Shown here: positions 44,024 to 52,978 of the stretch, piece by piece
Numbering within the stretch: the first letter of the stretch is position 1
Layout of the letters: each line of letters opens with the position of its first letter
From: Branchiibius sp. NY16-3462-2
GTDB taxonomy: Bacteria > Actinomycetota > Actinomycetes > Actinomycetales > Dermatophilaceae
Length of the DNA stretch: 64,000 nt
Reading direction: 5' to 3'
Assembly (NCBI RefSeq): GCF_001594145.1
Contig: NZ_LVCF01000025.1
Location: 322,487 to 386,486 of the forward strand
Position numbers and translations under genes: made by a program
Notes under the pieces: model-generated
Databases searched by the model: none
The model's input: the letters and a program-made list of their open reading frames with translations, nothing else
What the model was told of the DNA's origin: nothing

Positions 44024-44969
44024 CCCAGCGCCTGCTGTAGTTGCGCAACTCCTTCAGGCCGGCGGCCCCCGCGTCCGTGTTGCGATCGACGATGTCATCG
44101 ACGGCCCGCATCGCGGCGTCGACCGCGACGTGCGCATCCTCGCTCGGAGCCGATCCCCCGTCCTGGGCTACGGCACGACGATCTGGCGCAATCTCGTCGA
44201 GCAGCCGGTAACTGTCCACGATGGTCTGCGCAGCCTGTCGCGCCGTCTCTTGATCCAATACCGGCAGGCGCGGCACGACGTCCGCCAGACCGTGCAGTTC
44301 GCGCGCGTCATCGTCCTCATCGTGCTCGCGCAGCGCTGCGGCAGCGGCAGACACCAGCTCGACGATCACCTGTACTGGATCGACGGCGGCCACCGCCGAC
44401 GGCGGATCGGCCATCATCTGGTGCAGCAGCGTGCTGCCGGCGCAGAAGTTGCGATCGCGAAGCGCGTTCACGGCCTGGGTCGCCCACGCCGTGTCCCGTG
44501 GATCACCGGCAACGGCGAGCGCATCGGGCAGGGCCGCCGAGTGGGAACACCGTTGGTAGCGGGTAGCGGCTCCGGACCAGAAGTAGAGCCGCGTGAACGC
44601 GAGCGCCACGACGAGGAACAGGAGAACCAGTGGTGGCCCGAGTTCTTCCGCGATGACCGGAGGCTGTTCGACGCCGTTGTCGTCAGGCAGCGGAATGGTC
44701 GCAAAGAGCGATATCGCTGCGAGCCCGAGCGATCCGAAGATGACGTATTTGCTGCTGAACGCGTAGAAGTCGCCACGGGTCACGGCCGGGCTGTGGTCGT
44801 ACCGATAAAGCCAGTAGCGTGGTTCGGGTCCGCGCTCCTGGCGCACGGTGACCTCGACATCGGGCCCTACCTCCCGCGCCGCGAACTTGACCACCGCGCC
44901 GTCCATCTTGCGGCCGAGATAACTGCGCGCAGGCCACACGACGTCGTCGTCGATCGGTCCACGTCTCAT
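44004..44969 (-). CDS. hypothetical membrane protein, paralogue A
   Basis: 321-residue protein, not recognised. ATG 44969 has a GGAGGGGGAG site upstream and is preferred to a start at 45041. Residues about 75-97 (YVIFGSLGLAAISLFATI) and 115-135 (LGPPLVLLFLVVALAF) are transmembrane. GDPRDTAWATQAVNALRDRNFC and ADVVPRLPVLDQETARQAAQT recur in the neighbour at 43034-44023. The two together look like a duplicated operon module. It is divergent from the GNAT gene. Confidence 0.8.
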   Translation of the reverse strand: MRRGPIDDDVVWPARSYLGRKMDGAVVKFAAREVGPDVEVTVRQERGPEPRYWLYRYDHSPAVTRGDFYAFSSKYVIFGSLGLAAISLFATIPLPDDNGVEQPPVIAEELGPPLVLLFLVVALAFTRLYFWSGAATRYQRCSHSAALPDALAVAGDPRDTAWATQAVNALRDRNFCAGSTLLHQMMADPPSAVAAVDPVQVIVELVSAAAAALREHDEDDDARELHGLADVVPRLPVLDQETARQAAQTIVDSYRLLDEIAPDRRAVAQDGGSAPSEDAHVAVDAAMRAVDDIVDRNTDAGAAGLKELRNYSRRWDESNLG

Positions 44970-45039
44970 GCTGCTCCCCCTCCGCAGACTCACATCGTAG
45001 GCGGGACGGCCCTCACAGGGGAGCAGATACCGTGGAGCC

Positions 45040-46062
45040 ATGCCCGGCGAAGAGCTGACGATCGACGGACTCGACCCGCGGTACGACGCGCGCCGGCCGA
45101 CCGTCGAGGACGTACCCGCCGTGATCGCCCTGCTCCAGGCGCACCAGGTCGCCGCTCACGGCTCGGCCAGCGTGGACCCGGACATGGTCGAAGCCAACCT
45201 CGTGGGGTACGGATCCTGGACCCGACGGCAGGCGCTGGTCTTCGACGCGGACACTCTGCTGGCGTGGTTGTCGGTGCACGACCGCGCGGCCGGTCGCAGC
45301 ATGGTCGAGGTCACCGTGAGCCCGGACGCCCCCGCCGCGGGGGCTATCGCCGCAGCCCTCTTCGGCTGCGCCGAACGCCTCGCCCGCGAGATCGCCCACG
45401 CCCGCGAACTGCACAGCACACTGCTGGATTCCGGCGCCTACGAGACCGACAAGCGACAGCAGCAGTGGCTGGCCGACTACGGCTTCGAGAAGGTCCGGAC
45501 CTGGTTGCAGATGAGCCGCCCGGTCACCGCGGCGGACGCGACCGATGTACCGCCACCGCGCGAGGGCGTGACGGTCCGCCTCGTGCGCCAGCACCCCGAC
45601 GGGCTGCCCGTTGCCGAGGACCTCCAAGCGGTGCACCGCGTGTTGGAGGAGTCCTTCCAGGACCACTTCAGCTCCTACCGCGAGAGCTTCCCGGAGTTCA
45701 TCATGCGGCTGCGCGAGGATCCCGGGCACCGTTGGGACCACTGGTGGTTGGCGACCGTCGAGGTCGACGGCGAGGAGTTGCCCGCCGGCGCCGTGGTCAC
45801 CACCGTGCTGCCGGAGGACGCGGATGGATTCGAGGGCACGTACGTCGATTACATCGGTGTACATCGACGCGCTCGTGGCCGTGGGGTCGCCAAATCCCTT
45901 CTCAACACGGTCATTTCAGAGAGCGCGAGACGCGGCCGGAACCGGGTCGGTCTTGAGGTCGACGCCGATTCGCCGACCGGAGCCGACGGCCTCTACACCT
46001 CGATGGGCTGGGTCACCAGCTACCGCACGCAGTCCTGGCATCTGGACATCGACCTGCGCTGA
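45040..46062 (+). CDS. GNAT-family N-acetyltransferase (two GNAT domains)
   Basis: 340-residue protein with two acetyltransferase-fold halves: residues about 15-160 (N-terminal) and 180-340 (C-terminal). The second has the acetyl-CoA loop IGVHRRARGRGVAKSLLNTVI and a typical GYGWVTSY-like C-terminal end (LYTSMGWVTSYRT). The first half is degenerate. Mycothiol synthase has this architecture, but similarity here is too distant to claim it. Start ATG 45040; the gap to the divergent paralogue A gene is 70 bases. Confidence 0.85.
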   Translation: MPGEELTIDGLDPRYDARRPTVEDVPAVIALLQAHQVAAHGSASVDPDMVEANLVGYGSWTRRQALVFDADTLLAWLSVHDRAAGRSMVEVTVSPDAPAAGAIAAALFGCAERLAREIAHARELHSTLLDSGAYETDKRQQQWLADYGFEKVRTWLQMSRPVTAADATDVPPPREGVTVRLVRQHPDGLPVAEDLQAVHRVLEESFQDHFSSYRESFPEFIMRLREDPGHRWDHWWLATVEVDGEELPAGAVVTTVLPEDADGFEGTYVDYIGVHRRARGRGVAKSLLNTVISESARRGRNRVGLEVDADSPTGADGLYTSMGWVTSYRTQSWHLDIDLR

Positions 46063-46104
46063 GCGGCCAGCGCTACGCGGTCCGCGCCGAGCGATCAGCG
46101 CTCA

Positions 46105-47208
46105 TCAGCGGCGGGCGCGGCGGGTCTGCTCCCGTAGCTGCTCCACCTGCTCGACCAGGGCAGCGGTCTCCTTCTTCCGCGACCCCGGCGGGTACTGCGC
46201 CGGCTGCCGGCAGATCCGGTCGAGGCGCTGCGCATCGTGGGCGAGGCTGACTTCCTGCCCAGCGGTCAGCCACTCCCGGGACCGGGTGAGCGCCGCAGCA
46301 ACGTCACGATCACCGGTCCGACCCAGCGTCAGGATCACTTCACACAGCCAATCGGGTTGGTAATCGGCAAGATTCGCGGTTTCCGGTCGCTGGGTGTTCA
46401 TCGTAGCGACCAACGCCTCACGCAGGCGGAACATCGCCTCCTGCACCCGGCCATCGCCCCACGACAGCTGCTGTTGCCGGCACGCCGTCATCACGTCCTG
46501 CGCCCGGTCCACGACCGCCTCCTGCTCGCTGCGAGTGGTGGCAGAGGTCCAGGCCTGCAGTTGCCTGGCGTCGAACGGTCGGCCGGTGCGGGCCAACTCA
46601 CGGGCCGCCGCGATGAGCTGCGAGTGCCGGTAGCCGGTGACCACGACAGGCCCGGTCCGCACCTTCTCCTCGGGCAGCAGGTGCACCACCTCGGAGGTCT
46701 GGTGTGGATCCAGATCCAACGGATCCTGCTGCGACCAATGGGATTTCGCGTACTTCTCCAACGCGCGCAACGTGGTCGTATCAGTGACGAAGCTGGCGGC
46801 TTCGGCCTCCTGCAGCACACCCTGAGCCGCCTGCACGATGCTGGCGAACCGCTGCTCCGGAGTCACTCCGTCGTCGTCGGCGGTCCGACGTAGGTATCCG
46901 GGGATGACCCGTAGTGCCTGGTGTCCCTGCACGATCGCCGCCGCCGCAGCCTGGGTCCGCGCCTGCTGCTGGATGCCCAGGAACGACTGTCGTCGCCCCA
47001 CCCGGGCGGGCAACTCCGGGTCGGTGCCATCGACTGCCGTGCTCAAGACGTCACGGGCCTCGGCGAACACATCGCCGCCGCCGGCCTCGTCAGGCCGCGA
47101 TCGGCGTACGTCGGATCCACGCGCCAGCCACCAGGTCAGCGCGACCACCAACGCCGTCCACCCGACGAACAGAGCCCACATCCCGCAAACCCCCTTGAGT
47201 AGACCCAT
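46105..47208 (-). CDS. hypothetical N-terminally anchored protein
   Basis: 367-residue protein, not recognised. Residues about 8-30 (CGMWALFVGWTALVVALTWWLARG) are a single transmembrane anchor; the rest is soluble and helix-rich, ending in a coiled-coil-like ETAALVEQVEQLREQTRRARR tail. ATG 47208 (or an ATG at 47181) is the likely start; neither has a decisive ribosome site. It is convergent with the GNAT gene and divergent from the ABM monooxygenase. Whether it relates to the paralogous membrane proteins nearby is unknown. Confidence 0.75.
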   Translation of the reverse strand: MGLLKGVCGMWALFVGWTALVVALTWWLARGSDVRRSRPDEAGGGDVFAEARDVLSTAVDGTDPELPARVGRRQSFLGIQQQARTQAAAAAIVQGHQALRVIPGYLRRTADDDGVTPEQRFASIVQAAQGVLQEAEAASFVTDTTTLRALEKYAKSHWSQQDPLDLDPHQTSEVVHLLPEEKVRTGPVVVTGYRHSQLIAAARELARTGRPFDARQLQAWTSATTRSEQEAVVDRAQDVMTACRQQQLSWGDGRVQEAMFRLREALVATMNTQRPETANLADYQPDWLCEVILTLGRTGDRDVAAALTRSREWLTAGQEVSLAHDAQRLDRICRQPAQYPPGSRKKETAALVEQVEQLREQTRRARR

Positions 47209-47307
47209 CTTCCACCGCTCACCGCCGGCAACGTCCCAAAGGGGAGGTGACCGGCGCCGCAGGCTGCCCATAGGTTGAGTGCCCTGTCGTCGCATCGAGG
47301 AGAAGCC

Positions 47308-47604
47308 GTGTCTGATCTGCAGGTCGTAGCCACCATTCCCGCCAAACCGGAGGCCGCCGACGCGATCCGCGGCGCTCTGAGCACGCTGGTCGAACAGACC
47401 CGGCAAGAGGACGGTTGCCTGTCCTACGAGCTGTTCGAGTCGGCCTCCGCGCCGCACACGTTCGTCACCGTCGAGCGCTGGCGCGATCAGGCTGCGCTCG
47501 ATGAGCACATGCGCTCCCCGCATCTGGCCGAAGCCTTCGCCGCGGCCGACGGTGCACTCGCTGGGGACGTCGCTATCCACCCGCTGGTCCCCGTCACGGA
47601 TTGA
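47308..47604 (+). CDS. ABM-domain (antibiotic biosynthesis monooxygenase-like) protein
   Basis: 98-residue single-domain protein: DLQVVATIPAKPEAADAIRGAL, RQEDGCLSYELFES and FVTVERWRDQAALDEHMRSPHLAEA are the ABM pattern of quinol monooxygenases such as YgiN-type enzymes. GTG 47308 has GAGGAG upstream; a frame back to 47275 has no site. It lies 35 bases upstream of an alpha/beta hydrolase gene on the same strand, probably co-transcribed. Substrate unknown. Confidence 0.83.
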   Translation: MSDLQVVATIPAKPEAADAIRGALSTLVEQTRQEDGCLSYELFESASAPHTFVTVERWRDQAALDEHMRSPHLAEAFAAADGALAGDVAIHPLVPVTD

Positions 47605-47639
47605 CCGCGCGACGCCGCGCCACGGCGTAGGTTCGGACC

Positions 47640-48566
47640 ATGCGCTCGGACACCCTCACCCTGACCGCCACCGACGGCACCCAGATCCACACCTACCGCT
47701 GGCTGCCGGACGGAGAGCCCACCGCGATCGTGCAGATCGCGCACGGCATGGCCGAACACGCCGGTCGTTACGAGAGATTCGCGCAAGCGCTCACCGACCA
47801 CGGATATGCGGTGTACGCCGAGGATCACCGTGGTCACGGCGTCACCTCCGAGACGACCGGTGTGGGGTACCTCGCGGACGGTGATGGTTTCGACACCGTC
47901 GCCGAGGACTTCGTGACGGTGTTCGACAAGGCGAGCGATGAGTTCCCCGGCCTGCCCCGCGTGCTGTTCGGGCACAGCATGGGCTCGATGCTGTCGCGGC
48001 ACTTCGCGACCAAGCACAGCGATGACATCAGCGCACTGATCGTGTCCGGCACGGCCGGTGACCCGGGTTTCATGGGCAAAGCGGGCAAGGTCGTCGCAAC
48101 CGCCGAGTCCAAGATCCGCGGCAAGCGCACGCCGAGTCCGCTGATGAACAAACTGGTCTTCGGCGAATACAACAAGGCGTTCAAGCCGGCGCGCACCGAC
48201 TTCGACTGGCTCTCGCGCGACGAGGCCGAGGTGGACGCCTACATCGCGGATCCGCACTGCGGCAAGGTCTTCAGCTCCGGCTTCTACGTCGACCTGCTCT
48301 CCGGGCTGGAGCGGATCAACTCCGAGGAGCACGTCTCGACCGTGCGCCCCGATCTGCCGATCCTGCTGATCGCCGGCGACAACGACCCGGTCGGTGCGAA
48401 CGGCAAGGGGGTCGAGGCGGTCGGCGCGCAGTACGAGAAGGTCGGCGTCACCGACGTGACCGTCATCCTCTACCCCGGCGCCCGTCACGAACTGCTCAAC
48501 GAGACCAACCGGGACGAGGTCACCGAAGGCATCCTCAGCTGGTTGGAGCAGCACCTTCCGCAGTAG
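47640..48566 (+). CDS. serine hydrolase/lysophospholipase-type alpha/beta hydrolase
   Basis: 308-residue hydrolase. It has YRWLPDGEPTAIVQIAHGMAEHAGRY at the N-terminus, the nucleophile in LFGHSMGSML, and the late His in YPGARHELLNE with an Asp in AGDNDPVG. These match monoacylglycerol lipase/lysophospholipase (Hydrolase_4) proteins. The 3' end overlaps the convergent YhgE/Pip-like gene by 32 bases. The lipid substrate is inferred only at family level. Confidence 0.88.
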   Translation: MRSDTLTLTATDGTQIHTYRWLPDGEPTAIVQIAHGMAEHAGRYERFAQALTDHGYAVYAEDHRGHGVTSETTGVGYLADGDGFDTVAEDFVTVFDKASDEFPGLPRVLFGHSMGSMLSRHFATKHSDDISALIVSGTAGDPGFMGKAGKVVATAESKIRGKRTPSPLMNKLVFGEYNKAFKPARTDFDWLSRDEAEVDAYIADPHCGKVFSSGFYVDLLSGLERINSEEHVSTVRPDLPILLIAGDNDPVGANGKGVEAVGAQYEKVGVTDVTVILYPGARHELLNETNRDEVTEGILSWLEQHLPQ

Positions 48567-49671
48567 CCACGTCTGACTCGTGGGCAGCGGCCCGCCGCAA
48601 CTCGTCCAGTTCTTCCTCGGACTCCGGCAGGAACACGCTCAGGTGCTCCTCATCGGCCAGCAGCTTGGTGCCCAGGAAGGTCAGCGCGATACCGGCGATG
48701 GCCCAGACCAGGATCGTGAGCAGGAACGGCCACACGCCAGCGCCGTCGAAGTAGACGACGCGTCGGATCGCCTCCGTGGCAGCGCCATTGGGTAGCCAGT
48801 CGCCGATGACCCGCCAGAACGTGGGCAACACATCGGTCTGGTAGGCACCGCCCGCGCTGGGGTTGCCCAGCACTACGAAGAGCAGCACCGAGACACCGAT
48901 GCCCAGCACTCCCAGGAACGATTGGAACGCGACGGTCACTGAGCTCGCGGCGTACGACACGAGCGTCCCGATCCCGACCAGAGCCCAGAAGTGCCCGGTG
49001 ATCGCACCCAACCCCTGGTCGACGACCAGTGCGCCGCCCAGGCCGGACAGGAAGGCATAGGGCAGCAGGCCGAGCACTCGCGCGGTGGCGCGGGTCAGGT
49101 TGTGTGCCCGCGTGCCCTTGGCGACGCCGAGCAGCGAGGCAACCAAGTAGCCGCCAACCATCCAGCCGATCGCCAGGTAGAACCCGGACAGGCCGCGCCC
49201 GTCGCCCGATTGCAGAGGTACGACGTCCACGGACTTGACCGTGCGCTGCTGGGTCGCGGTCGCCTGGGTGAAGAGGGCTTCCATGCTGGTGACGACCGAG
49301 GTGCCACCGCCGCCGGCCACGAGCAGGGTGTCCTGCGTGCCCGAGGGGTTGATCACGAAGGCTGCACTGACGTCGACGTCCTTGATCTCCTGCCGAGCGG
49401 CAGCCTCACTGGCGACGACGTGCGCCTTGACCGGGGAGCCGTCGATGCCGTTGAGCTTGGCGACGGTCTGATCGCCGATCTGCTGGGTGGGAGCAACCAC
49501 CGCCACCGGCACATTCTTCGGCTTCGGCTCGTGGAACGCGCCGACGTAGGACCAGATGAAGGCGACCTGCAACAGCAGCACGCCGATCATGAGGACGACG
49601 GTGCGGGCATCGATGGAATTACGCAGTTCCTGCCCGAAGGTGGGCGCAGCGTGTTTGGGATCGCGGGGCAT
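48535..49671 (-). CDS. YhgE/Pip (DUF3533)-type membrane protein
   Basis: 378-residue membrane protein. An N-terminal helix (MIGVLLLQVAFIWSYVGA) precedes a long extracellular domain (about 45-160), then about five helices: SGFYLAIGWMVGGYLVASLLG, ARVLGLLPYAFLSGLGG and others. This is the Pip/YhgE-like layout found in type VII-secretion-related and ABC-permease-like proteins, where function is uncertain. It ends ELDELRRAAAHE, an acidic tail. The ATG is 49671. The 284 bases upstream hold a dyad (49731-49742) and are otherwise uncertain. Confidence 0.8.
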   Translation of the reverse strand: MPRDPKHAAPTFGQELRNSIDARTVVLMIGVLLLQVAFIWSYVGAFHEPKPKNVPVAVVAPTQQIGDQTVAKLNGIDGSPVKAHVVASEAAARQEIKDVDVSAAFVINPSGTQDTLLVAGGGGTSVVTSMEALFTQATATQQRTVKSVDVVPLQSGDGRGLSGFYLAIGWMVGGYLVASLLGVAKGTRAHNLTRATARVLGLLPYAFLSGLGGALVVDQGLGAITGHFWALVGIGTLVSYAASSVTVAFQSFLGVLGIGVSVLLFVVLGNPSAGGAYQTDVLPTFWRVIGDWLPNGAATEAIRRVVYFDGAGVWPFLLTILVWAIAGIALTFLGTKLLADEEHLSVFLPESEEELDELRRAAAHESDVATAEGAAPTS

Positions 49672-49955
49672 ACATCTTCCTACGGCCGAGAGTCAGGCGG
49701 GCGCAAGAGCACCCCTACGTGAACAAAACACTACACCTGTAGAAAGATAGCTCGCCAACCCAGCGTGCGTGCGTCTGCTCACACGGTCAGCCCGGCGATC
49801 GGCGTACCGCGCTCGCGTGGCGCGTGCGGCGGCCAGGTTCCAGGAGAGATCCAGGATCCGGGAGGCCGCCACCGCAGAAACTGTCTCCCCGATCCTGAAT
49901 AGCTCCCAGATCCGCGGGCGCCGGCGTGCGGCCACTCCCAAAGAGCCCCAACGCA
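49672..49955 (-). other. 284-base stretch upstream of the YhgE/Pip-like gene; possible small ORF at 49693-49872
   Basis: No known gene is seen. The AT-rich segment at 49719-49750, containing the dyad CTACA-CC-TGTAG (49731-49742), is the probable promoter of the membrane-protein gene. A minus-strand frame from GTG 49872 to a stop at 49693 would encode 59 residues (VAASRILDLSWNLAAARATR...) and shows GC-rich third positions, but has no conserved domain or clear ribosome site. It may be a small gene, a remnant next to the tRNA, or chance. Confidence 0.25.
49731..49742. promoter_or_regulatory. dyad CTACA-CC-TGTAG, candidate operator
   Basis: Five-base arms around a two-base centre, 60 bases upstream of the YhgE/Pip-like gene in an AT-rich stretch. 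A TetR-family site would look like this, but no regulator gene is adjacent. Confidence 0.3.
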
Positions 49956-49985
49956 AGAACCCCGGTCCATGTGGACCGGGGTTCT
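49956..49985 (-). terminator. tRNA-Leu terminator hairpin
   Basis: A perfect 13-base stem (AGAACCCCGGTCC / GGACCGGGGTTCT) with an ATGT loop begins 10 bases after the tRNA 3' end on the minus strand. It is followed by TTGCGTT, a weak T-rich stretch. It is the probable terminator of the tRNA transcript. Confidence 0.7.
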
Positions 49986-49994
49986 GCTCATCTG

Positions 49995-50078
49995 TGCGCG
50001 AGGGGGGAGTTGAACCCCCACGCCCTTTCGGGCACACGGACCTGAACCGTGCGCGTCTGCCTATTCCGCCACTCGCGC
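49995..50078 (-). tRNA. tRNA-Leu (anticodon CAG)
   Basis: An 84-base cloverleaf. Acceptor arms GCGCGAG/CTCGCGC pair completely with discriminator A. The anticodon stem CACGG/CCGTG encloses loop TTCAGGT, giving anticodon CAG (codon CUG). The variable arm TGCCCGAAAGGGCGT is long, as in class II leucine tRNAs. The T-arm is GGGGG-TTCAACT-CCCCC. CCA is not encoded. It is flanked by a strong terminator and the fhaA cluster. Confidence 0.95.
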
Positions 50079-50254
50079 GAGTGCCGGTCCAGTGTGCCTG
50101 TTCACCGGCCGTTTCACCAAACCGAGCCACGACCAGCCCGGTCCAGCGCGGCTCGCAGATCGCCACACCTGCCGCAGTTACCATGATCCTGCCCTGCGCC
50201 GACGTTCAGGGCAGCGCTGCGCGCCACCGCGCGGCACCGACCGGGAGGCCAGAG

Positions 50255-51214
50255 ATGGGTGTGTTCGAGAAGCTGGAGAAGCGGCTCGATAAGAGCGTGA
50301 ACTCTGCCTTCGCCCGGGCGTTCCGCTCCACGGTGCAGCCGGTCGAGATCGCCAGCGCCATCCGCGGGGCGATGGACGACACCGCTTCACGCACTAAGCG
50401 CGGCCAACAGCCCGTGGTGCCCAACGTCTTCACCGTCTACCTGTCCACCGAGGACCACGCCGAGCTGACCAAGGACGAGAAGGGCCTCGCCGACCAGCTC
50501 ATCGCAGCGACTGCTGAACACGCCGACACCCAGCGGTACGCCGCGCGCGGGCCCTGGGCGGTGACCTTCGAGTTGGACGACACGCTGGAGACCGGTGTCT
50601 TCCGGCTCCGCCCGTCGATCGCCAAGGACCCCGCCGCGATGAACGAGCCAGCCCCGCAACAGCCGGACCACCACCAGGACCAGGACGTCCTGCCATCCGA
50701 CGAACCCTTCAACGTCCAGCCGGCCGGGAGCGCTCAACCCGCAGGTCTGGGCGCGGCGTACGCGCAATGGCAGACCCCGCAGACGTTCGACGAGCGGATC
50801 GAGGACCAGTCCCCGTTCAACGCCCCGCAGTACGACGAGCCGGACTTCAACGCCAGCACCTGGCAGGACCAGGTTGATGAGCGCGACCCCTATGCCGCGG
50901 CGCCCCGGCAGTTCCAGGCCCGTCCCTACCTGATCATCCAGGGCGAGCGCTACGAACTCGCGGGCGCCATCACGGTCCTCGGCCGTGACGAGGAGGCCGA
51001 CATCATCATCGCCGATCCGGGTATCTCCCGGCGGCACAGTGAGATCCGGGTGACCAACGACGGCCCGCACAAGGTCGCATCGGTGCGCGATCTGGGCTCG
51101 ACCAACGGCACCTACGTGAACGGTGACCAGATCGACTCGGCCCGGTTGCGCAACGGCGACCGGATCACCATCGGGCGCACCAGCCTGACGTACGGCGACG
51201 GGTCCCGCCGGTGA
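50255..51214 (+). CDS. fhaA: FhaA, DUF3662/FHA-domain protein
   Basis: 319-residue forkhead-associated protein. Residues about 1-110 form the DUF3662 domain (MGVFEKLEKRLDKSVNSAFAR, VQPVEIASAI). A long acidic linker follows. The C-terminal FHA domain (about 230-319) has LGRDEEADIIIADPGISRRHSEI and DLGSTNGTYVNG, the phosphothreonine-binding pattern. A GGGAGG site precedes ATG 50255. It starts the conserved fhaA-fhaB-pstP-rodA-pbpA-pknB operon and likely regulates peptidoglycan synthesis by binding phosphorylated targets of PknB. Confidence 0.93.
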   Translation: MGVFEKLEKRLDKSVNSAFARAFRSTVQPVEIASAIRGAMDDTASRTKRGQQPVVPNVFTVYLSTEDHAELTKDEKGLADQLIAATAEHADTQRYAARGPWAVTFELDDTLETGVFRLRPSIAKDPAAMNEPAPQQPDHHQDQDVLPSDEPFNVQPAGSAQPAGLGAAYAQWQTPQTFDERIEDQSPFNAPQYDEPDFNASTWQDQVDERDPYAAAPRQFQARPYLIIQGERYELAGAITVLGRDEEADIIIADPGISRRHSEIRVTNDGPHKVASVRDLGSTNGTYVNGDQIDSARLRNGDRITIGRTSLTYGDGSRR

Positions 51215-51257
51215 GCGGGCAACCGCACCGCGGGGGTCACCGCAGTAGAGGTGCTGC

Positions 51258-51725
51258 ATGAGCGAACTGACCATCACGCTGATCCGGTTCGGCGTGCTGA
51301 TCGCCATCTGGGCCTTCGTTATCGCCATCGCTCTCGTCCTGCGCAACGACCTCTACGGCACCCGCGTCGTGACCCGCGGTGCGTCAGCGGCGAGCGCCGT
51401 CCCTCGTGAGCGGGCGCAACGCCGCAAGCGGGCCAGCGGGCCGACCCACCTGACGGTGACGGACGGATCCATGCGCGGCAGCCGGATCCCCTTGGGAGAC
51501 ACGCCCATTCTGATCGGCCGCAACCCCGAGTGCAGCTTGGTCCTCAGTGACGATTTTGCCAGCGGCCGGCACACCCGCATCTACCGCGACGGCCTGCAGT
51601 GGTACGCCGATGACCTGGGCTCCACGAACGGCACCTTCGTCGACGACCGGCGGATCAGCGAGCACGCCGCGCTCAAAGAAGGCAGTGAGATCCGGATCGG
51701 GCAGACCGTCCTCGAGGTGCGATGA
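51258..51725 (+). CDS. fhaB: FhaB, membrane-anchored FHA-domain protein
   Basis: 155-residue protein with an N-terminal transmembrane helix (FGVLIAIWAFVIAIALVL) and a C-terminal FHA domain (IGRNPECSLVLSDDFASGRHTRIY, DDLGSTNGTFVDD). In actinobacteria FhaB (also called FipA) helps septum assembly under stress and is phosphorylated by the operon kinase. Its stop overlaps the pstP start (ATGA). The linker is basic. Confidence 0.92.
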   Translation: MSELTITLIRFGVLIAIWAFVIAIALVLRNDLYGTRVVTRGASAASAVPRERAQRRKRASGPTHLTVTDGSMRGSRIPLGDTPILIGRNPECSLVLSDDFASGRHTRIYRDGLQWYADDLGSTNGTFVDDRRISEHAALKEGSEIRIGQTVLEVR

Positions 51726-52978
51726 GCATCGCCCTGCGGTACGCCGCCCGGTCTGATCTGGGTCTGGGCTCCAAGTCACGCAACGAGGACTCCGCCTACG
51801 CCAGCCCGGATCTGCTGATCCTCGCCGACGGGATGGGTGGCCACGCCGCTGGTGATGTGGCCAGCTCGACGGTGGTGGCGCACCTGCTGGAGCTGGACGA
51901 TGACTCCCACGGCGCCGATGACGTACTGCGCGACCTCGGCGACGCCGTTGCCGGCGCCAACGCCCGGCTGACCGACTACATGACCGCCAACGCCGACCTG
52001 GACGGTATGGGCACCACGCTGATCGCGCTGGTGCGGTCCGGAGACATGCTCGCCCTGGCCAACATCGGCGACAGCCGCGCCTATCTCCTGCGAGACGGGA
52101 CCTTCACCCAGATCACCAAGGACCACTCCTTCGTCCAGTCGTTGCTCGACGAGGGACGCATCACCGCCGACCAGGCCGTGCATCATCCGCAGCGCTCGTT
52201 GGTCACCCGTGTCCTCACCGGCCGCCCGGACGACGAACCAGATCTCTCGCTGCGCGAAGCCATGGTCGGCGATCGCTACCTACTGTGCTCCGACGGGTTG
52301 TCCGACTACGTCGCCGGGAGCACGATCGAGGAGATCATCCGCACCGCCGACACCGTCGAAGAGGCTGCCGAGCGCCTCATCGAGATCGCGTTGCGTGCTT
52401 CCACCCGCGACAACGTGACGGTCGTCGTCGCGGATGTCGTCGCCGGTGACGATGACTCCGCGACCCAGGACCCCACCGTGGTCGGGGCGGCCGCGACGCG
52501 CACGGCCGGCGATCCAGACGCACCCGAACCCCGCACGCCGGCCGAGAAGGCGGCGGCACTGCGCCGCTCGCTGTCCGAACCACTTCCGGAGCAGGACAAC
52601 ACTGCCGAAGAACTCGAGCTCGCCGAGCAGTCCCGCCGACCCCGCTGGTTGCGCTGGAGCGCGATCGGGGCGGTGGTCGCGGCCGTTATCGGGCTGGCCG
52701 CCTACTTCGGTTGGGCCTGGACGCAACAGCAGTACTACGTGGGGTCTGCGGACGGCAATGTGGCCATCTACCAGGGGGTTTCGCAGAACATCGGCCCGAT
52801 CCGGCTGCACTCGGTCAAGGAGCGCACGGATATCGCGCTGACCGACCTGCCCAGCGCCTACCGCCAGCAGGTCTCGGACACGATGTTCGCCTCCTCCGCC
52901 CAGGACGCCGAGCAGATCGTCACCAATCTGCGGGTCCAGGCCGCCGCCTGTCAGTCGAACCCGCTGGGGTGCAGCTGA
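51722..52978 (+). CDS. pstP: PstP, PP2C-type serine/threonine phosphatase
   Basis: 418-residue membrane phosphatase. PPM motifs: SRNEDSAY (Asp of metal site), ADGMGGHAAGDVASS, GMGTTLIAL, NIGDSRAYLLRDG, CSDGLSDYV and RDNVTVVVADV. A transmembrane helix (WSAIGAVVAAVIGLAAYFGWAW) near residue 310 is followed by a short extracellular tail. It dephosphorylates PknB and its targets. Stop overlaps the rodA ATG by one base. Confidence 0.93.
   Translation: MSIALRYAARSDLGLGSKSRNEDSAYASPDLLILADGMGGHAAGDVASSTVVAHLLELDDDSHGADDVLRDLGDAVAGANARLTDYMTANADLDGMGTTLIALVRSGDMLALANIGDSRAYLLRDGTFTQITKDHSFVQSLLDEGRITADQAVHHPQRSLVTRVLTGRPDDEPDLSLREAMVGDRYLLCSDGLSDYVAGSTIEEIIRTADTVEEAAERLIEIALRASTRDNVTVVVADVVAGDDDSATQDPTVVGAAATRTAGDPDAPEPRTPAEKAAALRRSLSEPLPEQDNTAEELELAEQSRRPRWLRWSAIGAVVAAVIGLAAYFGWAWTQQQYYVGSADGNVAIYQGVSQNIGPIRLHSVKERTDIALTDLPSAYRQQVSDTMFASSAQDAEQIVTNLRVQAAACQSNPLGCS

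Noticed and set aside
43896..45956. 686-residue plus-strand ORF opposite the membrane-protein paralogues and into the GNAT gene
   Set aside because: Antisense/out-of-frame shadow; low-complexity Arg/Gly/Pro product and no domain.
49995..50078. tRNA-Leu as an integration site
   Set aside because: No integrase or direct repeat of the tRNA 3' end was seen nearby.
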